NCBI RefSeq assembly: GCF_963855985.1
Contig: NC_087093.1
Span: forward strand, 3,603,501 to 3,667,500
DNA: 64,000 bases
Direction: 5' to 3'
Source: Ostrinia nubilalis
Lineage: Eukaryota > Arthropoda > Insecta > Lepidoptera > Crambidae
Of this stretch, positions 47,360 through 58,436 are shown piece by piece (the stretch's first letter is position 1; each line of letters starts with the position of its first letter). A model generated the notes under the pieces. The model saw only the letters and a program-made list of their open reading frames with translations. It did no database searches and was not told the origin of the DNA. The translations under genes and the position numbers were made by a program.

Positions 47360-47876
47360 AAATTTTAATATGCAGGAAATACACTTATTTTACATCAAAA
47401 GGATCAGAAACCTAATTTTCAGGGCGGATACATAACAAGTTTATTTTTAAGGTCAATTATTAATACTCACTTATTTTTACACATGAAGTCTTACTTAAGC
47501 CTTAATTAGAACACTTTTAAAACAGCTCCCTGTCAGAAGCAGGTTGTCTCCGTTCTAAATCCGAGATCGAATCAATTACGCCTCCGGAACTTTTGGATCA
47601 AATGAAATTTTTAATCCCGCTAGCCCAGCGGCCTGTCGTCCCAAATATAGTATTAATAATTTATTTTCCTTTGATTCCGTCAGGTTTTGCAGTTCCGTAC
47701 TGGAATTTGAAGAGTTCAAGAATTTACATTAACTGCCTGCAAAAAAGAGGGTGATAGAGTAAATTATTCTTAAGAAAACTATACTCTTTAAAATAAAATT
47801 GTATGTAAATAAACTAAATAAAAAATCATTATAGTTGAAAATTGTCTCTAGATTGTGTCACATTTTATGATATATT

Positions 47877-48201
47877 CGTTCGTTCGTTCGTTTCAGCCAA
47901 ATGACGTCCACTGCTGGACAAAGGCCTCCTCCAAGGTTTTCCACAATGCACGGTCCTGCGCTGCCCGCATCCAGGCTCTTCCCGCGACCTTTACCAGATC
48001 GTCGGTCCACCTAGTAGGAGGCCTGCCCACTAGGATGGAGCGGGCCATGCTTGGAGTTTCCCTGTGTGATCGAATCAGAAATGAGGAGATCCGCAGGAGA
48101 ACCAAAGTGACCGACATAGCTCGCAGAATTGCTAAAATCAAGTGGCAGTGGGCGGGGCAGAAAAGTTCTTGAGTGGCGACCACGGGCTGGAAGACGTAGC
48201 G
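47877..48201. mobile_element. RTE-type LINE insertion with 5' inversion and 12-bp target duplication
   Basis: The direct repeat ttatgatatatt (47865-47876 and 48202-48213) brackets the insert. Bases 47877-48034 are minus-strand and hold the 3' end (GRPPTRWTDDLVKVAGRAWM..EEAFVQQWTSFG and a tcgttcgttcgt tail on the plus strand). Bases 48035-48201 are plus-strand and hold the adjacent upstream part (MERAMLGVSLCDRIRNEEIR, TKVTDIARRIAKIKWQWAGQ, up to gaagacgtagcgt). In an intact copy the two parts would join exactly at gtagcgt|gggcagg, so the 5' part has been flipped without loss. This is the classic twin-priming structure. Confidence 0.9.
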
Positions 48202-48306
48202 TTATGATATATTATTATAGGAATCTCAGGCCTATCAACTCGCCACAAACATCAGAGACCCCCGAAAGAGCAACACGTTTAACATCCCCCTCTATATCAC
48301 CGGTAT

Positions 48307-49611
48307 GTGAATTGGACGACTATGTTGACTCCCATAATTATTATAACAAGAGATATAGAATCGGATGAATTCTACATAGGCACAGAGCGAATGTCAAAGA
48401 GTGTAGAACACACATTGAACAATAATACTTTGACCGAATATGAATTGAGAGAAGAGAATGAGCAATTAAAAATAAATCTCATTTCTACTGAGTCTGAGTT
48501 AGAAAACAAAATACTCGAAAACAATGACCTGAATAAATGCATAATAAAGCTGACAAAAGAACTCAATCTATTACGGAGTCTTTGTCTAGCTCCCTGCCCA
48601 GTGCCAAAGCAACCTACTATGCAGATATCCCGTTTTTACACGCCTCAAAAGTCGCACATTGCTTCGGAAAGGAAGACCGCTGACAAGACCCACGACTTCA
48701 GCTATCTTCAAAGAAAAATCACGGCACTTAAACAATCACTTTTAAATGCCCAAACCGAAATAGATAATCTTAACGTACAGATTAGTAATCTTAAACAAAA
48801 ATTAAATATGGGAAGTACAATCAACGGCCAAATAATGGAAAGAAATGTATCGGCAAATAGCCCTAGCAGTATACAACACCAACATGAAGAATCATCCCAT
48901 AAACAAACGAAAAAACCGCATACCATTTATATTGTAGGCGATGAACAACTAAGAGGTTTATCTACTGCTATATTGAGTTCCAGAATGGGAAAATGGAACG
49001 ACAAATATACTACTTCTGCGACTATTCTAACTGATGCTTCAAGTTCTGAAATGTTACAGTGCTGTCAAAGTCTATCAAAACAATTGACTAAAGACGATAT
49101 AGTTATTTTAGGGTTTGGTACTCATGACAATTGTATTCATAAATTTCACTCTAATTTGTGCATTGCTATTGATATGCTTTCTAAATCTACTATTTACATT
49201 GTTCCTATACTTAGAAATGCATACTTTAATGAGATTCAATTATTTAATTGCATGAAATTGTGGACAAAACACTTTGAAAAATGTACTCTAGTTGACATTA
49301 ATGATTTGACCTCATATTCTGACTATAATTTAAAAAGACTTATTTGTAATAAAATTAATGTAATTATTGATTATTGTGAATATAAAAACCAATTTTTGAC
49401 ATGTAAAAATCTACGTAAATTAATGAAAAATAATTTAAAACAAGATTATGTCACACGCACCGACAAATTACCAAAGAGAGGCACGATCCCTTTCTATTTT
49501 AAGGTTCTGAACAATTCAGTTAACAGTAATAATGACCAATTACTATTAAATTCTGTAGTAGTTGATGTACCAACCGATACTAATGGTAGTAAAATGTTTT
49601 TTCGAGACTAA
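48307..49611 (+). CDS. LINE ORF1 protein: coiled coil plus SGNH-like domain
   Basis: About 430 codons are open. Residues about 30-90 and 135-170 are heptad-rich coiled coil (ELREENEQLKINLISTESEL; LNAQTEIDNLNVQISNLKQK). Residues about 208-330 resemble an SGNH/GDSL-hydrolase fold: IYIVGDEQLRGL stands where block I (GDS) is expected, and ILGFGTHDN where the Asn block (GxND) is expected. The nucleophile Ser is replaced by Glu, so esterase activity is doubtful. CR1-group LINEs are known to carry an esterase-like ORF1 with coiled coil, which chaperones the RNA. The first 28 residues look foreign. In another frame, TSETPERATRLTSPSISPVC, ELDDYVDSHNYYNKRYR reads more naturally into ESDEFYIGTER, suggesting a 1-base indel near 48355. 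ORF2 overlaps its end in the +1 frame. Confidence 0.75.
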   Translation: MNWTTMLTPIIIITRDIESDEFYIGTERMSKSVEHTLNNNTLTEYELREENEQLKINLISTESELENKILENNDLNKCIIKLTKELNLLRSLCLAPCPVPKQPTMQISRFYTPQKSHIASERKTADKTHDFSYLQRKITALKQSLLNAQTEIDNLNVQISNLKQKLNMGSTINGQIMERNVSANSPSSIQHQHEESSHKQTKKPHTIYIVGDEQLRGLSTAILSSRMGKWNDKYTTSATILTDASSSEMLQCCQSLSKQLTKDDIVILGFGTHDNCIHKFHSNLCIAIDMLSKSTIYIVPILRNAYFNEIQLFNCMKLWTKHFEKCTLVDINDLTSYSDYNLKRLICNKINVIIDYCEYKNQFLTCKNLRKLMKNNLKQDYVTRTDKLPKRGTIPFYFKVLNNSVNSNNDQLLLNSVVVDVPTDTNGSKMFFRD

Positions 49612-52448
49612 AGACTCTAACTTTGTAATCTTGCATCAAAACATTGCTAGTATTTTATCAAAAAAAGAAATATTAGACCTTATCATTTTGGATTTAATTG
49701 AAGAAAATAGGGAACCTGATATTGTATGTCTAACAGAAACTTTTCTAGAGTCAGGTCAAGAGAATTATGTAAGACTTGACAATTATCAAATGGTATCTTC
49801 CTTTTGTAGAAATAAAAAGCGAGGTGGTACATGCATATAAGCAAAAAAGGGCATCGCTTGTAGAGACTTATTATGTATCAAAAAATATGCCACCCAAAAA
49901 ACTTTTGAATGTAGTGGTATCGAGCTCTTAGGAAATAATTTGATTATCATTTGTTTGTATAGAATACCAATGTCGGATCCAAATGTTTTCTTGACAAATC
50001 TTGACAATTTATTAAATGACATATTCCACAAATTTAAATATAAAATTAAAATTGTCTTAGCTGGTGACTTAAATATTAACACACTAAATAAGAACAAAAT
50101 TACAGAGAATCTGCAGGACTTGCTTCAGAATTACAATTTAACACAGCATATCACAGTACCGACTCGTAAGAAGTCATGTATTGACCATTTAATTAGTAAC
50201 ATAGATGACGCCTCTCCCGAAGTTTTACCACTTCATATTTCCGATCATGAAACTGCACAGTTACTGAGTTTCCCCATAAAAAATAAATACAAAGGACCCC
50301 TATCGTATTCCTTTTTTAGGCGTGACTATAGTCGTGAAAATATGTATAAATTTAAATAACACCTAAAAAGCATTGCATGGACAGAAGTTTATAACGAAAC
50401 TGACATTAATAAAAGTTTCAATTTTCATGAATTATTCACGCTTCTCTATAAACTTTGTTTTCCAAAAATTAAAATAAACGTTGACTTATTAAAAAGACAT
50501 AAAAACAATTGGGTGACTAATGGATTGAAACTGAGTTGCAGAAAGAAACGGAAACTACGATATAACTATTACAACAATAAAACACAACATAATAAAAACA
50601 AATATTCAAATTATTCAAAACTTCTGAGAAAATGTATCTATGTCTCTAAAAGAATATCTAACATTGACTTTATGCGTAAGAGTGAAAATAAGTGTAAGGC
50701 ATCTTGGACCCTAATTAAAAAAGAATTAAATAACACAAAATATTCTCTTAAACATATTAAAAAGCTACAGGTAAATAATTTGACTCTGACGAATCCCCAT
50801 AGCATAGCTGCAGCCTTTAATGATCAATTTGTAAATGAATCCAATAATTATGACCAAAGTAAATTTAAAATAAATAATACCAACCAAACACTAAGATTAA
50901 GCTGTATGTTTCTAAAGCCTGTTGTGGAGACAGAAGTAAAAACAGTGGTAATGTCTCTAAAAAACACAAAAGCAGAAGGATTTGATGAAATATGTACTAA
51001 AGTTCTGAAGGATTGTGTGAGTGAACTTATTACTGTTCTAACTCACCTAATTAACTTGTCTTTTTCCTCTGGCGTATTTCCAGAACAACTTAAACTCACT
51101 ACTGTAAAACCTTTGCATAAAAAAGGTAACGAGGATGAAATTATCAGTTTTTTCTAAGATATTTGAAAAGTGTTTCTACAAACAGCTGGTTGAATACTGT
51201 AACAGGTTTAATTTATTACATAGAGATCAATACGGATTCCAAAAAAATAAATCCACCACTTTGGCCATACATAGGTTTTTGGAAACTGTTTTAACAGGTA
51301 TAAATAATAAAAAATTGACAACTGGTATATTTATTGATCTGTCTAAGGCATTTGATCATGTATCACATCAACTACTAGCACAAAGGCTTGATATGATTGG
51401 TGTACGGGGACTCGTGTTGAAATGGATAATGTCATATACTAGTAATAGAAAACAATGTGTAGTTGTAGATACATTAAACAATAAAAATGAGATAATATCG
51501 TGCTCATCACAATATAAATATAACCAATGTGGTGTACCACAAGGTAGCGTATTAGGGCCAATTTTATTTATTATATACATCAATGACATTTTTAATGCAA
51601 CTGGACATCATCAATGTATCGCATTTGCAGATGACATATCTATTACAGTAACCTCAAATAACATAGTGACAGAACATGAGAATGACGTAAATGCAACTAT
51701 TAATGACATAATTAAATTTCTTGACATGCATAGTTTAAAAATTAATCTGACTAAAACAAAATATATACAATTTAATAAATATAAACATATTAATCTTGAC
51801 ATTAATTAATATAAAGATATAGACATTAATAAAGTAGATCAAATTAAATTTTTGGGAATAATAATTGACAAAGATCTTAATTGGAAAAACCATATAGATA
51901 GTATTTGTAGCCGTATCAATTCATTTGTATATGCTCTAAAGTGTGTCAGATCAGTCACTAATCTAGGTACGGCAATCACGGCCTACCATGCTTATGTGGG
52001 GTCTTTATTACGGTATGGACTATTGATATGGGGCAATAGCCCTCATATCAATAGAGCATTTATTGCTCAAAAAAAATGCCTTAGAGCAATGTATGGTGTT
52101 CCCCCGCGTACGTCCTGCCGTCCTCTATTTAGTCAGACGCAATTACTAACTCTGACTTCTCTTTACATATTTGACACATGTGTATTTGTTATGCAGAATA
52201 AGCACTTATTTAAACGGGCATGTGATTACTATCCAAGAAATAGTAGAGATGCAAACAGGTTGGTACTTCAGGTCACCCCAAAAACAGTGCAGTACAAAAA
52301 TAGCTGTTTAATCATGTGTATTAAAATCTATAACAAAATACCCAAAGAATTTAGGACATTAAACATTTGTAATTTTAAGAAACATTTGAGTAAATGGTTG
52401 CTATCACTGACACTTTACGATTTAAAAGAGTTCTTTGACTTGCTGTAG
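49562..52448 (+). pseudogene. LINE ORF2: AP-type endonuclease and reverse transcriptase, lightly broken
   Basis: Nicks target DNA and copies the element RNA. Endonuclease marks: FVILHQNIAS, VCLTETF, LAGDLNIN, CIDHLISN, ISDHE. Reverse transcriptase marks: LSKAFDHVSH (motif A), CGVPQGSVLGP (motif B), FADD (catalytic), KTKYIQF, and FLGIIID..LNWKNHI, ending ..LYDLKEFFDLL. The catalytic residues are present. Lesions: TAA stops at 49838-49840, 50357-50359 and 51807-51809, each with the frame intact on both sides, and a small deletion with frameshift near 51140 that removes the block expected between KKGN and VFSKIFEK (the NYRPISLL motif). These few defects in about 960 codons suggest a fairly young, recently inactivated copy. 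SGNH-type ORF1 and the C-terminal RTSCRPLF..TLTSLYIFDTC..V segment point to the CR1/L2 group. Confidence 0.85.
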
Positions 52449-52565
52449 TTTTGTTCTTCTTTAGAATCGTCGCTAATATTGTGGTGTTTCTAATTTAACT
52501 TTTGCATGCTAATAATTTTAGCTAAACATGTATAGTTCTCACTGTCTGTACCTAACATCTTTATA

Positions 52566-53367
52566 CAGGGTGTTTCTTGTAAGGTGTCAAGCCGAAGGCA
52601 GGTGATAGGTGAAGACTAGACCTATCGATTTGACCCCCATGTATGTTCTACGATTTTTCATAGTTTAGAAGTTATCGTCAATTTTGTGATTTTTTCAAAT
52701 TGTATGACCCAGTAGGCTTTAAATTTTTTTATCTTTTTTTTGGGTCGACTTTTCTCAGATTTCTTTTTTTTGACAGATTCCCTATTAATTGCAGATTTTT
52801 GAAAAAAATAATCAACTTCCTATTTTTGATGCAAGATACAAATTTTTTGCTAGAAACATAAAAAAATATGCTATTAGCGGAACATTCTAAAATTTTCAAC
52901 TTAAAAGTTAAAAAAAAAAGAAGAAATTCCATAGGTCCAAAATAATTTTAAAAACTGCGCAGTTTTCTGAACTTTCATAATAACACAAAAAAACATGTAC
53001 TTAATAGGCCATTATTTTCTGTAATCGCTCCACTAATGTGGTAAGTCGGAGATTCCGTTACATGTTTTTGACTTTCTTAGGACTAACTAATGATTGCAAT
53101 TCTCTAAGTATACGTTACTTAGAACACATTTAAAGACAATAACTGAACAGAACATTTTTTTATCCACAACGAGGAATCTCTTGCCCTTCATCTGATCTGA
53201 TGAAAACTGATGGATGATCAGCGAGCTTCACTCGGAATCCTAAACCACAGAGGAATTGGCTGTCCTAAATAGGTGGCCTTACCACTAGACCACAGTGGTG
53301 GTTGTTACTTTACGATTAAATTCGATATAACTACCTACATATTAGAGTGTGAGAGAAAGGGAAAGAG

Positions 53368-53406
<39 letters not shown>

Positions 53407-53444
53407 ATAGAGAGAGAGAGAGAGATAAAGAGAGAGAGAGAGAT

Positions 53445-53477
<33 letters not shown>

Positions 53478-54292
53478 AAAAATGGGTGTAATGATTTATT
53501 TTAAAGTAAATGTTCATAATGTCCGCCGTTGACCTGAATGCACATTCGACAACGACGCAAAAAAAATCTTCGTAAAACCTTCTTCTTCATTTTAATTTGG
53601 TTTTGTGCTTCAGTCAGCTTTGTCCGCAGTTCATCAATATTTTCATATTCCCTATTGTATACCAGATGAAGGGCAAGAGCTTCCTCGTTGTGGATAAAAC
53701 AATGTTCTGTTCAGTTATTGTCTCTAAATGTGTTCTACATAACGTAAACTTAAGGGATTGCAAACATTACTTAGTCCTAAGAAAGTCAAAAACATGTAAC
53801 GGAATCTCAGACTTACCACTTTAGTGGAGCGATTACAGAAAATAATGGCCTATTAAGTACATGTTTTTTTGTGTTATTATGAAAGTTCAGAAAACTGCGC
53901 AGTTTTTAAAATTATTTTGGACCTATGGAATTTTGTTTTTTTTTTTTAAACTTTTAAGTTGAAAATTTTAGAATGTTCCGCTAAAAGCATATTTTTTATG
54001 TTTCTAGCAAAAATTTTGTATCTTGCATCAAAGATAGGAAGTTGATTATTTTTTTCAAAAATCTGCAATTAATAGGGAATCTGTCAAAAAAAATAAATCT
54101 GAGAAAAGTCGACCCAAAAAAAAAGATAAAAAAATTTAAAGCCTACTAGGTCATACAATTTGAAAAAATCACAAAATTAACGATAACTTCTAAACTATGA
54201 AAAATCGTAAAACATACATGGGGGTGAAATCGATAGGTCTAGTCCTCACCTATCACCTGCCTTCGGCTTGACACCTTACAAGAAACACCCTG
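52566..54292. mobile_element. 1.73-kb fold-back element with about 630-bp arms, inside the LINE
   Basis: The ends cagggtgtttcttgtaaggt and its inverse are flanked by TA (52564-52565 and 54293-54294; TATA on both sides). The arms 52566-53200 and 53660-54292 are about 95 percent similar in inverted orientation, including the block ttttatccacaacgaggaat. The centre holds a dispersed SINE-like piece (ccactgtggtctagtggtaa on the minus strand), a (tg)n/(ag)n microsatellite and a gtccgccgttgacctgaatg piece. The TA target and cagggtg start suggest the Tc1/mariner group. Confidence 0.85.
53369..53476. repeat. (TG)n followed by (GA)n microsatellite
   Basis: About 17 tg units are followed by long gagaga runs interrupted by gataaaga. 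It lies in the loop of the fold-back element. Confidence 0.9.
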
Positions 54293-54344
54293 TATACCAT
54301 GTTTAATTGCAAATAAATGATTATGATTATGATTATGATTATCA

Positions 54345-55088
54345 GTTTGACTTTGAGCAGGTTGAATTTTCTTTAACTCGGTAGAGTTTAAGTCAGCGAA
54401 AAGAACAGATAACCAATTACCAATTTTAATTTCAAAAACCTTATACGGAACTCCTTTCAATACATTAACTTACCATTGACCACCAAATGCTGGGACTTCC
54501 AAAAATTACCCTTCTTGGTAATTTTTGGAAGTCCCTTTTTCACCATTTCATTTTGTGGAACATATTTGAATTACATTTCTCCCATCTTTAATTATAAAAC
54601 AGGATTAGATTACATTAGGGGCGAAGGGTCTTTCGATTTACCGACTTTATTCATCCCTTACACTCATACCAGCACTCTAATTAGAGTGAAAAGGATAAAA
54701 TATAGACAACAACGACAACAAAATAAATAGTAATTAAACAATTTACAAAGAGATGAAAGCCAATAAGCGTCGAGTTCACGCTGGGTGGTAGATAAACAAA
54801 AAATAAACTTTTCCACAACTTTTTTATTTCTTATGAAAAATAAGTAATAACATACCAAAGTAAACTCAAACTTATTTCATGAGGTAACTGAAATTCTCAT
54901 ATTTGACCGAGAAATATTTTTTAGGGAAAATGTTCGACTTAAACTTATTTAGGTGGGTACCAAACGATGTTACGTTGTAATATCAGGGAGGGTTTGATAG
55001 CTGTGATGTAATTTATTACGTCATTATATAACAGAAATATGTCTACGATATTCTGATTGTATCGGTTGGTAAAGTTCTAAGTTTAAGT
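54345..55088. other. No gene seen
   Basis: There is a short inverted pair at 54489-54533 (gggacttccaaaaattaccc with its inverse). Nothing else is recognised. Confidence 0.4.
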
Positions 55089-55298
55089 TGGTTCTCGAAT
55101 GGCAACAACGGGCCGGAAGACGAAGAGTGGGTAGGCCCCCCACTAGGCGGACCGACGATCTGGTGATGGTCGCGGGATGTGCCTGGATGAGTGCGGTGTT
55201 CCTACACCGCCTTCCCCCTAGGATTTCCACACCGGTCTGGAGGACCAGGGGAAGGCTTTTGTCCAGCAGTGGACGTCATTTGGCTGAAACGAACGAAC
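55089..55298 (+). mobile_element. RTE-type LINE 3' fragment with small internal flip
   Basis: Encodes VLEWQQRAGRRRVGRPPTRR and TDDLVMVAGCAWMSAV, then about 50 bp that look inverted (ccgccttccccctaggattt reads as the 3' region in reverse), then the normal end aaggcttttgtccagcagtgg and an acgaacgaacga tail. Confidence 0.7.
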
Positions 55299-55730
55299 GA
55301 TTTTCTTCTAAAACTTAAAATAAATCACATCTTATATCCAAGGCTATTAGCATTATTCATATAGAGTTAAGAGGCAGATCAACTCTCAATTTATCATTTT
55401 TGAGCAATGCATATGCATGTAACGATCAAATATATCTGCGTCGAGGCAAACAGCAACGCAATTTGTCTAGCACGAGCTAAGGGTTAACGATGAAAGCATG
55501 AAAGCTACAGTAGAATCTTTTTATACCTACTAGTGCCTCCTGCTATACATTTAAACACTCTAATCAAAGGTCAATCCATCTCAAGGCATCACACAAAACA
55601 TCGAACTATATCATTATTATAGTTATCGCAATTCACGAAGGCGAGTGAGCTTTACATGTGTGGTGGCTCGCTACTGTTTGTTTTTCAAAAGTTTTGATAG
55701 ACTATCGTTATGGGCATGTACCTATAGTCT
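55299..55730. other. No gene seen
   Basis: Nothing recognised. Confidence 0.4.
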
Positions 55731-55875
55731 GGTCTGTGAGCACGTAGAATTTTGTCCAATGACCCCAAGCTACCCATCCTGTCATCACAGTCGCGACAGC
55801 AATATATAATTACGCGCGAGCGATAAGGATGGGTAGCTTGGGGTCATTAGACAAAATTCTACATGCTCACAGACC
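55731..55875. mobile_element. Palindromic MITE, about 50-bp arms
   Basis: ggtctgtgagcacgtagaat to 55782 is inverted at 55826-55875 with two or three differences. The centre is 43 bp. No clear target duplication. Confidence 0.7.
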
Positions 55876-56234
55876 GGGCTTTAGACGTACACGTTATACA
55901 AGAAAAGCTTTCTTTATTGGTACCTACCTAATTACGAGGTTTCATATTGTTATTTTTAGTGTAGTTACTTTTGATGTCATTTAATTTTAATCTTTAAAAT
56001 ATACCACTTTCTCAATTCTAAAGTTAAATACTCGTAGTAACAAGTTTCTTCGCTTTTTGCTTACTGCAGGCACATTTGCGGAATATCTCTCAAGACAATA
56101 TTTTGCAGAAAATAGAAGCTAATGTGGAGCAAAGGAATATTTTATTGTTCATACAAGACTTTATTCAACATTTCTCAAGTGGCAAGCGGACATTAGTTAT
56201 TTGAAACTCATCGTTCATCGAGAGAGACATACTT

Positions 56235-56585
56235 AACAAATAAACAACTTGAAAAAATCGAACTGCCTGAGGCGGGAATCAAACCCACGACCTTTCGCTT
56301 GCCGGGCAACATCTCTTCCAACTGAGCTAATTAACGTGGTAGTTAAGTTGGTAACTTAACTTGATTTTTCTGTCAAGTTGGTGGGCGGGGCTTGTTACTT
56401 GACACGTTTTGACAAGCAGTTTCATAGTAAACAAGAGCTTGACGTTTGAAATTAAGTTATTTAGCTACGATTCAATTTGATGACTTAAAATTTAGTTCAA
56501 TACTTAACTACCTTAATACGTGTAAATCAGCCTTTAGACACTGGATGAACCCGTCGAAATTTTTTCAAGTTGTTTATTTAAAATT
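56235..56585 (-). mobile_element. tRNA-like Pol III unit between short inverted repeats
   Basis: On the minus strand, 56333-56258 reads ttagctcagttggaagagat (A box) and ggtttgattcc (B box), then ends ttcgatttttt, a Pol III terminator-like run. The block aaataaacaacttgaaaaaa at the left edge is inverted near 56560-56582. A tRNA-derived SINE head caught in a TIR element is the likely reading. The acceptor stem does not pair well, so I do not call a tRNA gene. Confidence 0.5.
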
Positions 56586-57841
56586 TAGTTTGAGAAGCGA
56601 CTCGAATCGCTAAAAAGTTTGAATAACAAATAAACAATGTTTACAGGGTCCTCTGCATTTTAAATGAGGCGACAATTAGTGATTTTTCGTGCACAAATTA
56701 CTAATTTTCCAGCCAATATAATACGAGTGAGTTCAATACAATAGTCCAGTGCACTGGACTGGATAACACTGCAGTGTTAGATGGAATGGATGGAATGGGA
56801 TTTCAACTAGCGTTCCTCGAATCTCAAATCTATAGTCCGATGCTGAGGATGTTAGGCTATTGTTGCATTTCGAATGGTAATAGTCATAGAGATCTAGCTA
56901 GAGAGATCTAGAGAGATGCCAACTAATGCGCAATGCAATGCGCGAGCACTGTATTCTGTTTTTGGGCATATTGCTGCAACACTGACCCCGCCCCCTTTTC
57001 ACATCTCCCTTTAGTTTCTGTGATCTGTAATAATAGTGACCGCTTCAAAAATCGCTGACAAACATTACAATGGGCCCATAACATGGCTACTAATTAATGG
57101 ATTTAGTTTGTGAAATATTTTAAAGGTTGAAGTCCCTCGCATAGTTTTTTTTTTTTTTTCAAAACATATTCCAAAATGGTATTATTACTAGCCCTCTAAT
57201 ATCCTCTGTATCTTATGTAGTAATAGGCTAGTTTCCTAAAAAAAAAACTTTTAGTCCGTTAATTAGGTACCTACATTATCAAAAAATATTGGACAAGTAC
57301 AAGGTAATTAGTAGTAATAATGCGTTGAAGTTCCGAGTGACGTCACAAAGTTCTACACTTTTAAGCACACCTTGACGTCACGGGCCTCTTCTTTTGAACT
57401 TTAACGCGATTTATCTCTGCCAATTTTCATTAGTTTGAAAATGTAAAAAATACGCGTCGAGTATTTTTTGATAAGTTAACCGACGGGTTAATTCAAATTC
57501 TTGCTTTTTCCCCAGGAACATCCTTTTTTAAGCTAACTAAAATATAATTACTTAATTGTGTGCTTAGGCGTATCAGTACTTGGGTTGATAAACCCTAAAG
57601 TGTAAGCAGATGCCGTGTTTTGGAGCGTAAATCAGGCTTTAGCCTTCATGATTTATTGCCCCGTCTCCTTTATTTATACAGGCAACTACAGATATCATGT
57701 TTTCTGTGTAAAAACCCTTTTGAGATCAAAATACCTAACTGAGGGATGTCTTATATTTACTATATTTTATGAAAGATTCTTAAAAATTAATAAATTGGTA
57801 CCTACATTTGTAATGCTACTCAAAAATAGTCGTACCTATTA
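56586..57841. other. No gene; one repeat piece
   Basis: A piece near 56805-56825 (actagcgttcctcgaatctc) matches the inverse strand of 13316-13345. Nothing else is recognised. Confidence 0.4.
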
Positions 57842-58032
57842 GCCTAAAGGTAAACCGGTAGAGAATGCCATACGGCATTAGGTTTGCCTTTTGTACCTTA
57901 ATTTTGTATACAATAAATATTTTAAATAAGTAAAATACTAATCACGTTTACCTTCAAGACTCGAACCCGCTACCTACTAAAGTTGGCATTACAGTATAAC
58001 GCGAACTATCAGACTACTATTGCGTCTTAACA
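57842..58032. repeat. SINE-like pair: stem-loop tail and tRNA-like box
   Basis: Bases 57859-57920 (plus) repeat the gaatgcc..ggcatt stem-loop tail seen at 23858. Bases 57950-58030 (minus) hold a B-box-like gggttcgagtcttga and an upstream gtctgatagttcgcg. They are possibly a SINE head next to a retroelement tail. Confidence 0.4.
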
Positions 58033-58310
58033 GCATTGCGGCTACATTTTAACAAGTTCAATCAAAGTAAGATTAAACTTGAAGCAATCGAAACCTGATA
58101 GAACGACATGCAATTACTTGAAATCCTTCACTACGAGTATAATAATACAGATTGGGTTATGAAATCAGCTCAATTTTGTTCAAGCTATTTGAACATTTTT
58201 TGTATTGGTAATCTTCATTCCAGTCTATTGGTGTTTCTTTAGTGTGGTTTTGAACAAAAAATTCTGATTCTACTACTGATCAAACAAAAAAAACAATAAA
58301 AAATAAAAAG

Positions 58311-58436
58311 CGCCTCTGTGGTTGAGGATTCCGGGTGAAGCTCGCTTCCATTTTCGGCCTGATCATCACTTTCCATCAGGTGAGATGCAGGCCAAGAGTT
58401 TCCACGTTTTGGATGAGAAAATGGCTAATAATGTAA
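58311..58436 (+). repeat. Dispersed SINE-like repeat
   Basis: cgcctctgtggttgaggatt..gggtgaagctcgcttcca..gatcatcactttccatcaggtg. Other pieces are at 20870, 45620 and 53160. Confidence 0.6.

Larger units (their letters stand above)
48214..54344 (+). mobile_element. CR1/L2-group (Daphne/Crack-like) LINE with nested fold-back
   Basis: Near full-length non-LTR retrotransposon: ORF1 (48307-49611), ORF2 endonuclease plus reverse transcriptase (about 49562-52448), and a 3' UTR ending in (atgatt)n at 54318-54343. Bases 52566-54292 in the 3' UTR are a later insertion of another element; removing it joins ctaacatcttta to taccatgtttaattgc. The left end is not defined, and the RTE insertion at 47877-48201 may itself lie inside its 5' UTR. 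A microsatellite tail instead of poly(A) is usual for the CR1/L2 group. Confidence 0.8.

Noticed and set aside
53335..53517. Protein with Leu-Ser and Thr-His repeats
   Set aside because: It is a translation of the (tg)n/(ga)n microsatellite.
56257..56333. Possible tRNA gene on the minus strand
   Set aside because: Good A and B boxes and a T run, but no paired acceptor stem or convincing anticodon arm; more likely a SINE head.
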